A stretch of DNA of 64,000 nucleotides from an uncultured bacterium (GTDB lineage: Bacteria; Muiribacteriota; Ozemobacteria; Ozemobacterales; Ozemobacteraceae). Positions 1-9,186 of this stretch are shown one piece after another. Position 1 is the first letter of the stretch. Every line of letters begins with the position of its first letter. The stretch covers positions 56,455 to 120,454 of the forward strand of contig CALEDQ010000032.1 of NCBI GenBank assembly GCA_937949615.1. Reading direction: 5' to 3'. The notes beneath the pieces were generated by a model. The model saw only the letters and a program-made list of their open reading frames with translations, searched no databases and was not told where the DNA came from. Both the position numbers and the translations under genes were made by a program.

Positions 1-1
1 A

Positions 2-316
2 GAAAATCTCGAAATAACCAGTCTTGCCGACAAGGGCGAAGTTTTCACGATGGACTGCCTGAAGTTTCTACAGACGGTCGATCGACCGCCGTTTGATGTC
101 GTTTTTATCGACCCGCCGTATCTCAAGGGTCTGCTCGACCCGCTGCTGCAATATATTCCGCAGTGCCCGATGTTCTCGCCAGACACTCTGTTCATCATCG
201 AACGCCAGAAAAAAGACCTGCTCGGCCTCGAAAAAATGCCGGCCTACCGGCTGCTCGATGAGCGGGTATTTGGCGACACGGTCATCACTTTCTTCAGACT
301 GACCACCGCTTCATAA
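2..316 (+). CDS. rsmD: 16S rRNA (guanine966-N2)-methyltransferase RsmD, C-terminal part
   Basis: Only the 3' part of the gene is in the window; the reading frame is open from base 2. The protein piece carries the DPPY catalytic motif (FIDPPY) of N2-guanine/N6-adenine methyltransferases, followed by the region usual for the RsmD C-terminus (a strand with IIERQ and a final strand ending near VITFF). RsmD uses S-adenosylmethionine to methylate G966 of 16S rRNA during 30S assembly. Here the frequent partner coaD is not adjacent but lies about 40 kb away. The SAM-binding N-terminus lies outside the window, so the call rests on the motif and the end of the domain. Confidence 0.8.
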   Translation, partial: ENLEITSLADKGEVFTMDCLKFLQTVDRPPFDVVFIDPPYLKGLLDPLLQYIPQCPMFSPDTLFIIERQKKDLLGLEKMPAYRLLDERVFGDTVITFFRLTTAS

Positions 317-342
317 AATTTTACCTGTCAGTATTCAGGGAT

Positions 343-378
343 AAAAAAACTACCGCCCTTGCGGGCGGTAGTTTTTTT
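343..378. terminator. bidirectional intrinsic terminator between rsmD and the glycine-rich protein gene
   Basis: A perfect 10-bp stem (349-358 with 363-372, loop of four bases) is flanked by A-runs on the left and T-runs on the right. It can therefore end transcripts from both of the converging genes. Confidence 0.85.
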
Positions 379-395
379 ATGCTTTCAGCAGGGGG

Positions 396-1259
396 TTATT
401 TGCTGCCAGACATGCGCAGGTTCTGATATTCGTTGTAAGCAGTGCGGTAGTCAGCGAGAGCACGCTTAACTTCTTCAGGATCTGCACCACCGCTGTTGGT
501 AACCAGAGAGGTATACTTCTGGTAGGCAGCGATGTAGCGGTCGTGGGCGGCTTTGAGAGAATCGCTGGTAGTCGGAACACCAGTGACGGTTTCGGTAGTA
601 GCAACCGGTGCCTGAGCAGTAGTATCGGGAGCGACAGTGACCGGAGCCGTATCAGATACGGTTACTGCATCGCCAGCGCCGATTGTGATTACTGCAGCGT
701 CACCAACGCTGATCGGAGCATCCTGGTCGCCGGCCGGAACAACGCCGCCGCTCATTTCATAATCACCAGGAGTTACATAGATTTCGTCTGAGCCAGGAAG
801 GACTTCGCTTGCGGGGCCGGAAGCACCTTTTTTAGCTTTAAATTTCTTGTAGAGGAAGTAACCGGCTACAGCTGCGCCAATGATGACCAGTGCCGGAATG
901 AACAGAGGGCTGGCGAAGATACCGGCGATAAAACCACCGACAGCGCCAAGAGCCGAGGCAATTGCGCCACCGAAGGCTGCCAGAGCGCCAACAACGCCAC
1001 CACCGACGGCTGCGACACCGCCAACCACGGCAGTACCAACACCGGCGATACCACCGGCAGCACCGATAGCACCACCAATGGCAGGAGCGGCCAGAGCGAT
1101 ACCAGCACCGGCTACAGCGCCAACACCAGCACCGATCAGAACGCTTTTCTTGTCAAGTGCGCCAAAGGCAGGAGCCGGATTGAATACGGTGAAGTCAACC
1201 AGCATGAGAAGCGAGAGAACAATGCAGAGTGTTACTCTTAATTCATAGCGCCTTATCAT
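396..1259 (-). CDS. exported glycine-rich, glycine-zipper-like protein of unknown function
   Basis: No family was recognised. The start at 1259 is chosen because AGGGGG lies 8 bases upstream; a longer frame to 1313 has no such site. The 287-residue protein begins with a signal peptide (about residues 1-33, ending near APAFGA). A long Gly/Ala-rich hydrophobic stretch follows (about 40-130) with many GxxxG-type repeats. Next comes a membrane-like segment ending in YFLYKKFKAKK, then an acidic Thr/Val-rich linker and a charged helical tail with three repeated Tyr pairs. Glycine zippers of this kind pack in membranes or form pores, which suggests an envelope protein. A promoter at 1313-1341 serves it alone, and a terminator lies just behind. 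Confidence 0.65.
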   Translation of the reverse strand: MIRRYELRVTLCIVLSLLMLVDFTVFNPAPAFGALDKKSVLIGAGVGAVAGAGIALAAPAIGGAIGAAGGIAGVGTAVVGGVAAVGGGVVGALAAFGGAIASALGAVGGFIAGIFASPLFIPALVIIGAAVAGYFLYKKFKAKKGASGPASEVLPGSDEIYVTPGDYEMSGGVVPAGDQDAPISVGDAAVITIGAGDAVTVSDTAPVTVAPDTTAQAPVATTETVTGVPTTSDSLKAAHDRYIAAYQKYTSLVTNSGGADPEEVKRALADYRTAYNEYQNLRMSGSK

Positions 1260-1312
1260 AATCGAACCCCCTGTAATTAACGGAAAGTTGTGTACCTTCA
1301 GAATTACTTTCA

Positions 1313-1341
1313 AGTTTACTGATGGGTTGCCAAAGCGTCAA
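1313..1341 (-). promoter_or_regulatory. sigma70-type promoter of the glycine-rich protein gene
   Basis: Reading the minus strand, TTGACG (1341-1336) and TAAACT (1318-1313) are separated by 17 bases. The start codon at 1259 follows a leader of about 45 bases. Confidence 0.55.
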
Positions 1342-1359
1342 GGCACCAGCAAAAAAAAA

Positions 1360-3546
1360 TTATTCCTGATTGCAAAGGTTTTGCAGCAGGCTTGCAAAAA
1401 CGGTGTTGCGCATTTTGATACGGTTGTTGTTAACGGCCATGGCAATGGCTTTGCGGCTACCGAGAAACACCATGGTCTTTCTCGCTCTGGTCAGTCCGGT
1501 ATAGAGAAGATTGCGCTGCAGCATCATATAGTGCTGCGTTGAAGCTACGAGAACCACTGCCGGATATTCGCTGCCCTGAGATTTATGGACAGTGACGGCA
1601 TAGGCATGTGCCAGATCGATAAAATCTGCCGTCTGAAAAGCGATTTTTCCCTGGGGGAAATCAATGACCGCTTCCTGATCTTCCGGGTTGATCTCGGTGA
1701 TTGTGCCGATATCGCCGTTGAAAACCTCGAGGTCGTAATTGTTGCGCAGTTGAATCACTTTGTCGCCCACCCTGAATACCCGGCTGAGGTGTTCGATTTC
1801 ATTGCGCTCAGGTGCCGGCGGGTTGAGAATTTCCTGCAGAATTGCATTAAGGCTGGTAGCCCCGAGTTTACCGCGGTTCATCGGCGTCAGAACCTGAATA
1901 TCATTCACCGGATTATAATTGAATTTTGCCGGCAGGCTTTTCTGCACAACATTTTTCAGCATGACGATAACCTTGTCAGGCTCTTCGGCCGCCACAAAAT
2001 AACAGTCAGACTGGCTCTGGCCGTCGGGAACAAGCAGCTGCGGCATCTGCCCGTTATTGATCAGGTGAGCATTTTTAACTATCTGTGAAGTTTCAGCCTG
2101 TCTGAATATTGCGTTGAGAACAACAACCGGCACCATGCCGGAGTTGATAAGCTCATTCAAGACCAGACCTGGGCCAACCGAAGGCAACTGGTCAGCATCT
2201 CCGACGAGAACGAGAGTCGCGTGATCAGGAACTGCCTGCACCAGGCTGAAAAACAGGTTCATATCGATCATCGATGCCTCATCGACTACCAGAGTATCGC
2301 AATCGAGCGGCAGTTGCCGGTTTCGTCTGAAGCCCTTTTCCTGGGGAGAGTATTCGAGCAATCGGTGAATGGTCAGGGCGGCAAAGCCAGACACTTCGGC
2401 AAGGCGCTTCGCAGCCCGGCCAGTCGGGCTGGCGAGCAGAACGCGGTTGCCGAGGGCGCGATGAGCACTGACGACGGCCTTTAAAGTTGTGGTTTTGCCG
2501 GTACCGGGGCCGCCGGTTATGATGACAAAACCCTTTTTCAGCGAAGTTTCGACCGCAAGCTGCTGAATATCACTCAGTTTAAGCCCATGGGTCGCGACCG
2601 CCCGGTCGAGAGCCGCCATCAGTTTTTCTCTGGGAATCTCACGCTGCCGATCGACAAGCTTTTTTACGATGCGGGCGCTGCCCTCTTCGGCCCGGTAACT
2701 GGCGGGCAGATAAAAAAGCGACTGCATTCTGAATTCACGCATTAACAGCTTCTTTTCGGCCACCAGTGAACTGACTGCGGCATCGAGATCGTCTTTCTGC
2801 CCTGGCCCGAGCATTTCTTCAGCCATTTTGTGCAGCTCTTCCTCTTTAAGAAAAAGATGGCCATCTTTGGTTATAGTGCTCATCAGATAGAGAATCGCCG
2901 CTTTGATGCGGCGCGGGTCGTTGCCGGTGATACCGAACTCCGCTGCGATGCTGTCAGCCTTTTTAAAACCCATACCCGGCACTTCATGGGCCAGAATATA
3001 CGGGTTTTCAGAGACCCGGCGCACCGCCTCACGGTCATATTTTCTATAAATTCGCGTGGCATAGGCCGGTGAAATACCGTGGCCCTGCAGAAAAATCATG
3101 ATATCCTGAATAGAACGCTGCAGAAACCAGCCACTGGCAATCTTTTCAGCTTTTCCGGGCCCGATGCCTGGGCATTCTGCCAATTTTTCCGGGTTGTTTT
3201 CGATCACTTCAAGAGTATCGAGGCCGAAAGTTTCGACGAGGCGCCGCGCGGTAACGGGGCCGATTCCCTTGATCATGCCGGAACCGAGATATTTCTCGAT
3301 GCCTTTGAGAGTCGCCGGTTTCAGCACTGTGAACTTCATTGCCTGAAACTGCATGCCGAAATTCGGGTGACAGGCCCAGGTTCCATAGACCCTGACCTCT
3401 TCGCCCGGCTGAATTATGCCAAAATTGCCAACCACGGTAACCCCGTGCGGGTATTGTCGCCCCGAGGCCTTGAGCACGTAATAACCGGTCTGCTCGTTGC
3501 AGAAAGTTATTCGATCGATTGTTACCGTAATACATTCGTTTTCCAC
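1360..3546 (-). CDS. recD2: ATP-dependent 5'-3' DNA helicase RecD2
   Basis: A 728-residue SF1B helicase of the RecD2/TraA type that acts in DNA repair without RecBC. In order: an N-terminal OB-like region (about 1-80), helix-hairpin-helix repeats (about 85-200, e.g. GIGPVTARRL and CPGIGPGKAEKI), Walker A GGPGTGKTTT near residue 345, Walker B VVDEASM, and the C-terminal motif VTVHKSQGSEYPAV. Length is normal for the family. The start is GTG at 3546, preceded by no Shine-Dalgarno. A TATAAC box with TG extension ends six bases upstream, so a leaderless mRNA is predicted. It is divergent from the gene at 3661, and the two promoters lie back to back. Confidence 0.93.
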   Translation of the reverse strand: MENECITVTIDRITFCNEQTGYYVLKASGRQYPHGVTVVGNFGIIQPGEEVRVYGTWACHPNFGMQFQAMKFTVLKPATLKGIEKYLGSGMIKGIGPVTARRLVETFGLDTLEVIENNPEKLAECPGIGPGKAEKIASGWFLQRSIQDIMIFLQGHGISPAYATRIYRKYDREAVRRVSENPYILAHEVPGMGFKKADSIAAEFGITGNDPRRIKAAILYLMSTITKDGHLFLKEEELHKMAEEMLGPGQKDDLDAAVSSLVAEKKLLMREFRMQSLFYLPASYRAEEGSARIVKKLVDRQREIPREKLMAALDRAVATHGLKLSDIQQLAVETSLKKGFVIITGGPGTGKTTTLKAVVSAHRALGNRVLLASPTGRAAKRLAEVSGFAALTIHRLLEYSPQEKGFRRNRQLPLDCDTLVVDEASMIDMNLFFSLVQAVPDHATLVLVGDADQLPSVGPGLVLNELINSGMVPVVVLNAIFRQAETSQIVKNAHLINNGQMPQLLVPDGQSQSDCYFVAAEEPDKVIVMLKNVVQKSLPAKFNYNPVNDIQVLTPMNRGKLGATSLNAILQEILNPPAPERNEIEHLSRVFRVGDKVIQLRNNYDLEVFNGDIGTITEINPEDQEAVIDFPQGKIAFQTADFIDLAHAYAVTVHKSQGSEYPAVVLVASTQHYMMLQRNLLYTGLTRARKTMVFLGSRKAIAMAVNNNRIKMRNTVFASLLQNLCNQE

Positions 3547-3552
3547 GCGTCA

Positions 3553-3581
3553 GTTATAACATTATTTGCCGCGATATTGAA
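3553..3581 (-). promoter_or_regulatory. extended -10 promoter giving a leaderless recD2 mRNA
   Basis: On the minus strand, TTCAAT (3581-3576), a 17-base spacer and TATAAC (3558-3553) preceded by TGT. Six bases separate the -10 box from the GTG start at 3546, so the expected +1 is the start codon itself. Confidence 0.5.
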
Positions 3582-3623
3582 GGCTTTCAGGCAAACTCAT
3601 TCACGTCGAACCGCGGCCGGTGT

Positions 3624-3653
3624 TTGACAATTGCAGGCTTATAATGCTAATTT
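3624..3653 (+). promoter_or_regulatory. promoter placing +1 at or next to the start codon at 3661
   Basis: TTGACA (3624-3629), an 18-base spacer, then TAATTT (3648-3653) preceded by TGC. Seven bases separate it from ATG at 3661, and no Shine-Dalgarno is seen. Confidence 0.5.
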
Positions 3654-3660
3654 GCCGGCC

Positions 3661-5658
3661 ATGCGCAAATTTTTACCTTTGATTCTGCTGACAGCGATAA
3701 TTGTGGGACTGGCTGTTTTTATACAGCGCCCAGCTCTGCCCCCATTGCCCGAAAATCTGTTTCTCACGCTTTCGACAGACGGACCGCTGCAGCCAGGGCA
3801 CCCTCAAGAACTGCTGCTGCATGCCTTCAGTCGCCAGCAGGAGCGACTAACCAGGGAAACAGCTCTCAGACTTTCTGCTTCAATAAGCCAGAGTGCCTCT
3901 GATACTGCACAGTTCCCGCTGGAAAACATAACTTTTGCCCAGCATCGCGATGGGTCATACCGAGGTCTGCTCAAGCTTCCCGCAAACATGCAGGGCACTT
4001 TGACCATTGCGATTTTTCCAACCGGATATCCGGAAAAAGAGCTTATGCGAAGCAGTATCACCTGCAGCAACAGCCCCGGGCTGCTGATACTGCCGCCAAC
4101 AGCACCAGTTCATCCCGGAAACTGGCTCAGTTTCAGAATTGCGCTGATCAATCGCAAGTCCGGCAAAGGTATTTTCAAAGCTCCGGTCAGGGTTAAAATG
4201 AAAACGCCGGCCGGGCACGATACCGTCAACCGTGTCGTGGTTACTGATCTGCATGGAACATGCCTTTTCACCACCCACCTGCACAACAGCTCTGCTTATG
4301 GTATTCACGACTTCGAATTTTCAACCGCAAATACGGTTCAATCGCTGCCGATGCCGGTTCTGCCGCAACCCGACAAGTTCGTGATTGCACAAAAGCTTAT
4401 TAAGAATGAACCTGGCCTGTTATCTTCTATTTCTTCGGTATTTCTTAACAATCTGACCCTTGCAAGTCCGCCAATTCATATTCTTAAATATGGCAATACC
4501 GCGTCAGAAACTGCTGGCGGGCTTCTTGACGAATTCAAGGTAGAAAGCGATCAGGCTTTCATCAACTATGACTGCACCGGTTCAGATTATCGGCATGTCG
4601 AAGTATGGCAGAACGGTCACCTGATCTACAGCAGCGATCTGCAGCTTGAATCCGGCAGAATATCGGTGCCGTTTCCCCACCCGCCCGAGCCGTCTCAGCC
4701 ACTTTTCACAAAAATATGGGAAATACGCGGTAATACCCTGAAAGTTCAGGAAAAATCGGCGCTGCCGCCCGGCCGCAAACCGTCGCCGATCCTTTCGTTC
4801 CTGAAAGACGCGGCAGAGTATCTGCAGGACACCGACCATTTTGCGCTTGCCTCGATGTTTTTTACCAGCCCCGGTTTTATGGCGGTGAACCAACCAAATA
4901 AATGTTTATCGCTCACTTCCGAGAATACGCCGCAGCTGATTCCGACCCAGCAGGGACTCCCCCTGCAACCGGCCAATCCCGAGCGTTTTTTCACCGCATC
5001 AGAAACATCGGGCCGTTCATTTAAAAGATTTTTTCTTGTCGATGATGAACTGGCTCTTGGGCGCTACCGGTTTTCCGGCCTCAGAATCTGGCTTTATCCG
5101 CCACGGTTCTTCACCAGTCTGATAGCATCATTTCGCAATCAACCCGCAAACGTTGACTTTCTGATCGGCGAAGCCGAATGCCGGGCTCTGCGCTTCGTCT
5201 TTCTCAGCATTGCCGATCAGCCAGCCGAGCTTGAAAAAATGGAAGGAATTCTGGCAGTTCTCGCTGAACTGAATGATTATGCCGAAGCACACCCCGAACG
5301 GGCTGCCAACTGGCGACCAGGTCTCAGGCGGGCGGTGGACAGGCTGGCGAAACTTATTCACACCCCGGTATCCATAAGGCCGGCATCCAATGCTTCAGCC
5401 CCCGAAGAGAGCAGATTCGGCCCTTTCGCTCCGGTACAGCCTTTTGAGATAACTCTCGATAAGCTTTATCAGGCATTGAAGCCTGGCGGAAAAGTGACTC
5501 TCAAAACCGGCGAACGCGGAATCCCGCTTACCCTGAGCGGTGATTCAGTCACTTTTCGCAGCCGCTCCCTTCCGGGTCTTAACAATCGCCCAGACCATCT
5601 GATCAACGCAAGAACCGAGCCGGTTATTGTCGAACTTGATTTTTCAGAATCAGAGTAA
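3661..5658 (+). CDS. membrane-anchored or exported protein of unknown function, possible macroglobulin-like beta domains
   Basis: A 665-residue protein. An upstream TTG at 3631 is open but lies inside the promoter, so ATG at 3661 is preferred. Residues 1-21 are a hydrophobic signal anchor (RKFLPLILLTAIIVGLAVFI). The rest is extracytoplasmic. The first 230 residues look like beta sandwiches; DGPLQPG near residue 40 and VVTDLHGTCLFT near residue 200 recall the MG2/MG3 pattern of alpha-2-macroglobulins, but there is no thioester CxEQ motif. The C-terminal third is helical, then ends with a beta-rich segment. Family not recognised with confidence. It stands alone between recD2 and moeA. Confidence 0.6.
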   Translation: MRKFLPLILLTAIIVGLAVFIQRPALPPLPENLFLTLSTDGPLQPGHPQELLLHAFSRQQERLTRETALRLSASISQSASDTAQFPLENITFAQHRDGSYRGLLKLPANMQGTLTIAIFPTGYPEKELMRSSITCSNSPGLLILPPTAPVHPGNWLSFRIALINRKSGKGIFKAPVRVKMKTPAGHDTVNRVVVTDLHGTCLFTTHLHNSSAYGIHDFEFSTANTVQSLPMPVLPQPDKFVIAQKLIKNEPGLLSSISSVFLNNLTLASPPIHILKYGNTASETAGGLLDEFKVESDQAFINYDCTGSDYRHVEVWQNGHLIYSSDLQLESGRISVPFPHPPEPSQPLFTKIWEIRGNTLKVQEKSALPPGRKPSPILSFLKDAAEYLQDTDHFALASMFFTSPGFMAVNQPNKCLSLTSENTPQLIPTQQGLPLQPANPERFFTASETSGRSFKRFFLVDDELALGRYRFSGLRIWLYPPRFFTSLIASFRNQPANVDFLIGEAECRALRFVFLSIADQPAELEKMEGILAVLAELNDYAEAHPERAANWRPGLRRAVDRLAKLIHTPVSIRPASNASAPEESRFGPFAPVQPFEITLDKLYQALKPGGKVTLKTGERGIPLTLSGDSVTFRSRSLPGLNNRPDHLINARTEPVIVELDFSESE

Positions 5659-5688
5659 ATACTTAATAATACTCTGTCATACCCAGCA

Positions 5689-5717
5689 TTGAATTGCCAG
5701 CAAGGGTATGCTAAAAT
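5689..5717 (+). promoter_or_regulatory. extended -10 promoter giving a leaderless moeA mRNA
   Basis: TTGAAT (5689-5694), 17-base spacer, TAAAAT (5712-5717) preceded by TGC. The ATG at 5724 begins seven bases after the end of the -10 box, i.e. at the expected +1. No Shine-Dalgarno is present. Confidence 0.6.
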
Positions 5718-5723
5718 TCAGTT

Positions 5724-6962
5724 ATGAATACAATTACAATGCAGCCGGTCAAATACGAAACCGCTCTGAATCTGGTTCTGCAAAATTCTGAAAGAATCAG
5801 AACCGGATCTGAGTTCATCAATCTCAGTGAATCATGCGGCCGGGTTCTGGCTCAGAATGTGATTTCTGATCTTAATCTGCCAGCGGCTGACTGTTCTGCC
5901 ATGGATGGTTTCTGCCTCAAAGCAGCCAGCCTCAAGGGAGCCAGCGCTGCCAGTCCGATAAATCTGCCGGTTGTATCTGGCATCGACGCTGGTCATACTA
6001 TCAGCGAACTGCCTGAAGGCTGTTGCGCCTACATCGCCACCGGTGGCACTCTCCCACCGGGCGCAGACACCGTGGTGCGGGTCGAAGACACCAGAACCGC
6101 CACTGATGGGCTGAATGTCAGTTTCCACGCTGAATACCCTCAGGGCAATTACGTAAGACGCGAGGCGTCAGAACTGAGCCGTGGCGACCTGATGCTGCAG
6201 GCACCCATGCTGATCACGCCACAGGCAGCCGGGCGCATTGCCTCTGCCGGTCTAACCTGTATTGCCGTCAGGAAAAAGCCAACCGTCGCGATTTTGATTT
6301 CTGGCGACGAGGTTCTGATGCCATTTGAACTGCCACACCCCTGGCAGGTTCGCAATTCAAATTCAACCATGCTGATCATGCAGGCCGAAGAGGCCGGTGC
6401 GCGGGCATTCGACTTCGGCATCGCCCGCGACCGCGGCACCAGCGCCCGTGATCTTTTTCTCAAGGCTGTTGAAGCTGCCGATATCGTTGTTACCAGCGGT
6501 GGCATATCAATGGGAAGGCATGACCCATTCAAAGCGGTTCTTAGCGAACTGGCAATCAAACCAGTATTTTATGGTGTCGAGATCAAACCCGGCAAGCCGA
6601 TGTTTTTCGGTTTTTATAATGAAAAAGCAATTTTCGCACTGCCTGGCAATCAGGTTTCAACATCGGTTACCTTCGAACTTTTCGTCAGACCCTTTATCAA
6701 AAAGGTTCTCGGGGCCCAACCAGAGCGTCTGACTCTCGATCTTGAACTAGCCGAAACCAGTTTAAATAAAGAGCAGCGTGATTTTTTCAAAAGGGGCACC
6801 CTGATTTCTCAGCCTGATAGGACCTTTGTAAGACCGTTGCCAACTCAGGAATCTCATATGCTGACGAGTTTATCGGGCGCTGATGTTCTCTTTCTGCACC
6901 CGGCAGGCACTGAAAAGCTCGAAGTCGGTGAAAAAGTTCGCTGTTTCTATCTGAAAGGCTAA
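5724..6962 (+). CDS. moeA: molybdopterin molybdenumtransferase MoeA
   Basis: A 412-residue MoeA, the usual length. It inserts molybdate (or tungstate) into adenylylated molybdopterin. Recognisable segments are the N-terminal PAADCSAMDGFC (usually SAxDGYA), the GGTLPPGADTVVRVED segment, the central MoCF-type VVTSGGISMGRHDPFKAVL and IKPGKPMFFGF, and ALPGNQVSTSVTFE. The C-terminal domain IV is present. It heads a run of five closely spaced genes to 9879. The presence of moeA implies a molybdenum or tungsten enzyme elsewhere in the genome; none is in this window. Confidence 0.95.
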   Translation: MNTITMQPVKYETALNLVLQNSERIRTGSEFINLSESCGRVLAQNVISDLNLPAADCSAMDGFCLKAASLKGASAASPINLPVVSGIDAGHTISELPEGCCAYIATGGTLPPGADTVVRVEDTRTATDGLNVSFHAEYPQGNYVRREASELSRGDLMLQAPMLITPQAAGRIASAGLTCIAVRKKPTVAILISGDEVLMPFELPHPWQVRNSNSTMLIMQAEEAGARAFDFGIARDRGTSARDLFLKAVEAADIVVTSGGISMGRHDPFKAVLSELAIKPVFYGVEIKPGKPMFFGFYNEKAIFALPGNQVSTSVTFELFVRPFIKKVLGAQPERLTLDLELAETSLNKEQRDFFKRGTLISQPDRTFVRPLPTQESHMLTSLSGADVLFLHPAGTEKLEVGEKVRCFYLKG

Positions 6963-6963
6963 T

Positions 6964-7746
6964 ATGAAAAATACAGCAAAAACTTTGATTGCCGCCGTAA
7001 CTCTTCTGGCTGCCGGCACGGCATGGGTACCGGCAATAGCCTGCGATGACACACTGGTAATGCTTCTTACCGCCCAGAATCCGGCAAGTGAATTTTCAAA
7101 AACCATCCGCAGTTTCACCAGCACGCTTACCGTTCTTGGTTCAGCTCTGAAAGAACAGAAAAAAGCCAATTACGAAAGCGAAATGAAGCAGGTAATGGAC
7201 TCATGGCTTGAGTTTTCCAAGCGCTATATGACCAGCCCGCCCGAAGAAGCAAGAAACGACAGGCAATGGGCCGAAAAAACCAGTAACACAGCCAAATTCA
7301 TCGGCGACATAAGACGCCTGGTAGCTGAAAACAAATTTTCCGAGGCTCATAACAAGACTCTTGAACTCAGTGGCCGCATTGGCACATTTTTTGAAGCATT
7401 CGGCGTCAGTGACGAAAAACAGATATTCATAAAAACTTCCGGTAATCTTACCAACCTCGAGCGACTCGTGCTGGCGGCAGACTTTTCCGGAGCCGCCTCG
7501 CTTACGGCTGAGCTCGCCGCCAATCTGAAAGAATTTGTTCCTCTGCTGAACGGTTCTTTCACCGCCGAGATAAATACGACAGAGAAACTGATCGCTGACA
7601 TTACAAAAGGACTTGCAGACAGAACCGCTCCAGCACAACTAGATATCAACATCCAGGAACTGAAAAATTCGTTTGAAGCACTTCGCTCACATATTTTGAT
7701 GCGGGAATGGTTCCCCGCTCTGAACCAGCAGAAACAGGAGAACTGA
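6964..7746 (+). CDS. exported helical protein of unknown function
   Basis: A 260-residue protein starting one base after the moeA stop, with AAAGG six bases before ATG. A signal peptide (residues 1-26) ends at VPAIACDD; the Cys might be a lipid attachment site, but the preceding residues are a poor lipobox. The remainder is alpha-helical and charged with heptad-like spacing. No family recognised. Tight placement between moeA and the CxxC/permease pair suggests shared expression but does not give a function. Confidence 0.7.
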   Translation: MKNTAKTLIAAVTLLAAGTAWVPAIACDDTLVMLLTAQNPASEFSKTIRSFTSTLTVLGSALKEQKKANYESEMKQVMDSWLEFSKRYMTSPPEEARNDRQWAEKTSNTAKFIGDIRRLVAENKFSEAHNKTLELSGRIGTFFEAFGVSDEKQIFIKTSGNLTNLERLVLAADFSGAASLTAELAANLKEFVPLLNGSFTAEINTTEKLIADITKGLADRTAPAQLDINIQELKNSFEALRSHILMREWFPALNQQKQEN

Positions 7747-7747
7747 A

Positions 7748-8005
7748 ATGCTTACTGTAACAGTCATAAAGAGCCCGACCAAATGCGCCTCATGCAGTGA
7801 AACCGAGCAGCTGGTAAGCGAAATTTCGCAGAAGTTTCCAGGGCTGGTTGAATTCAAAGTGCTGACCAACGGGACTCCGGAAGTTAAGGAATTTGGTGTC
7901 ATTTCGACGCCGGTCGTCGCCATCGGCAGAAAAATCTACTCGATGGGCAAACCGGTTATCAGAGAAAAAGTTGAGGGCTGGATCAGAAAGGAACTGGGCT
8001 CCTGA
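7748..8005 (+). CDS. small thioredoxin-like redox-active disulfide protein
   Basis: An 85-residue protein with AGGAG before the start, one base after the previous stop. It shows a thioredoxin fold pattern: an early strand, CASC near residue 14, and the cis-proline segment STPVVAIG near residue 54. Proteins of this thioredoxin_3 kind are commonly encoded beside DUF318/ArsP permeases, as here, where the next gene is such a permease. The likely role is thiol-disulfide exchange or metal handling coupled to the permease; the substrate is not shown by the sequence. Confidence 0.8.
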   Translation: MLTVTVIKSPTKCASCSETEQLVSEISQKFPGLVEFKVLTNGTPEVKEFGVISTPVVAIGRKIYSMGKPVIREKVEGWIRKELGS

Positions 8006-8019
8006 AGCCATAAAAACTT

Positions 8020-9150
8020 ATGCTGCAGAATCTGGTCAATGCATTTATAGGCTTGTTTGAACCTTTGCGTGCTACCTGGGTCTGGCCCGGGCTTGCCGAA
8101 GCCGGCAAATTTCTTGGCACCCACCTGATTTCCGGCATGTTGCCGGCCTTTTTCATAGCCGGCGCCATAGCAATATTTCTTGACAAACAGCGCATTACCA
8201 GGCTGATGGGGGCAAACGCCAACCCTTTAATCGCCTATCCGACCGCAGCTTTTTCTGGCGGCGTTCTAACCGTCTGTTCATGCGGAGTCATACCGATTTT
8301 CACAGGCATTTTGCAGCAGGGAGCCGGCATAGGCCCTGCCTTTACTTTTCTGATGGCTTCGCCGGCAGTTAATCTTATCGCCCTTTCATATACCTACACA
8401 CTTCTCGGCACAAAGTTTCTGATCGGCCGGGCGTTGCTGGTAATGCTCAGCGCCATTGGCATAGGCCTGGGCATGCGGCTGATATTTGGAGAGACGCAGA
8501 AAACTGAAGAGCACTCTGACGTGATAATCGTCGAAGAAGACTCTGACCGCAGCGATCTGCAGTTACTGACGTTTTTTGCGCTTCTGGTTCTGATAATGGT
8601 AACTGCCACCGGTGTTACCGACCCACTGATACTCAAAATCAGCGCTATATTCAATTACGATGGTCTGCTGCTGCCAAGAATTTTGACGATGGCTCTGCAG
8701 ATTGTTCTACTGGCAATCATCTGCGCCCGCTGGTTCTACCGCAGCGAAATCGTGCTCTGGCTGAAAAAGTCATACAGTCTGTTCATGCTTATCTTTCCGA
8801 AAGTTCTCGGCGGCATCTTTCTAGCTGGTGTTTTGACAGCGCTTTTTCCCCTGACCGATTACATGAAGTTTTTCGACGGTAACGACATCGAAGGTAATTT
8901 TCTGGCTTCGGTTCTTGGGGCCTTGATGTACTTCGGTACCATTGTCGGAGTTACGATCGTCTCAACCCTGAAAGATTTCGGCATGCACCCCGGACCGGCG
9001 TTGACTCTGCTGCTCTCAGGGCCGGCAGTCAGTCTGCCAAGCGTTCTGGCACTGGCTCCGATTGTCGGCACGAAAAAAGCAGCCGCATTTCTTGGGCTTG
9101 TGATATTATTCAGTGCATTGAGTGGGTTTATCTTTGGTGCGACTTTCTGA
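8020..9150 (+). CDS. ArsP/DUF318-family permease
   Basis: A 376-residue inner-membrane protein with about eight to ten hydrophobic segments. The first half carries the family's signature GGVLTVCSCGVIPIFTG with the CSCG dipeptide pair, and MASPAVNLIA. The second half repeats the pattern (GTIVGVTIV, GPAVSLPSVLALAPIVG), separated by an acidic cytoplasmic loop (about 165-185, EEHSDVIIVEEDSDRSD). ArsP itself exports trivalent organoarsenicals through cysteines; other members of the family have unknown substrates. There is no strong ribosome binding site, so translational coupling to the upstream gene is likely. Confidence 0.85.
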   Translation: MLQNLVNAFIGLFEPLRATWVWPGLAEAGKFLGTHLISGMLPAFFIAGAIAIFLDKQRITRLMGANANPLIAYPTAAFSGGVLTVCSCGVIPIFTGILQQGAGIGPAFTFLMASPAVNLIALSYTYTLLGTKFLIGRALLVMLSAIGIGLGMRLIFGETQKTEEHSDVIIVEEDSDRSDLQLLTFFALLVLIMVTATGVTDPLILKISAIFNYDGLLLPRILTMALQIVLLAIICARWFYRSEIVLWLKKSYSLFMLIFPKVLGGIFLAGVLTALFPLTDYMKFFDGNDIEGNFLASVLGALMYFGTIVGVTIVSTLKDFGMHPGPALTLLLSGPAVSLPSVLALAPIVGTKKAAAFLGLVILFSALSGFIFGATF

Positions 9151-9186
9151 TATACTGAGAACAAATACGACCGGAAAGGAAATACT

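Noticed and set aside
880..1248. Pro/Ala-rich open frame on the plus strand
   Set aside because: It is the antisense of the glycine-rich exported protein; the composition simply mirrors the Gly codons.
3624..3645. TTGACA followed by TATAAT at 3640 as a promoter
   Set aside because: The spacer is only ten bases. The TAATTT box at 3648 with an 18-base spacer is more plausible.
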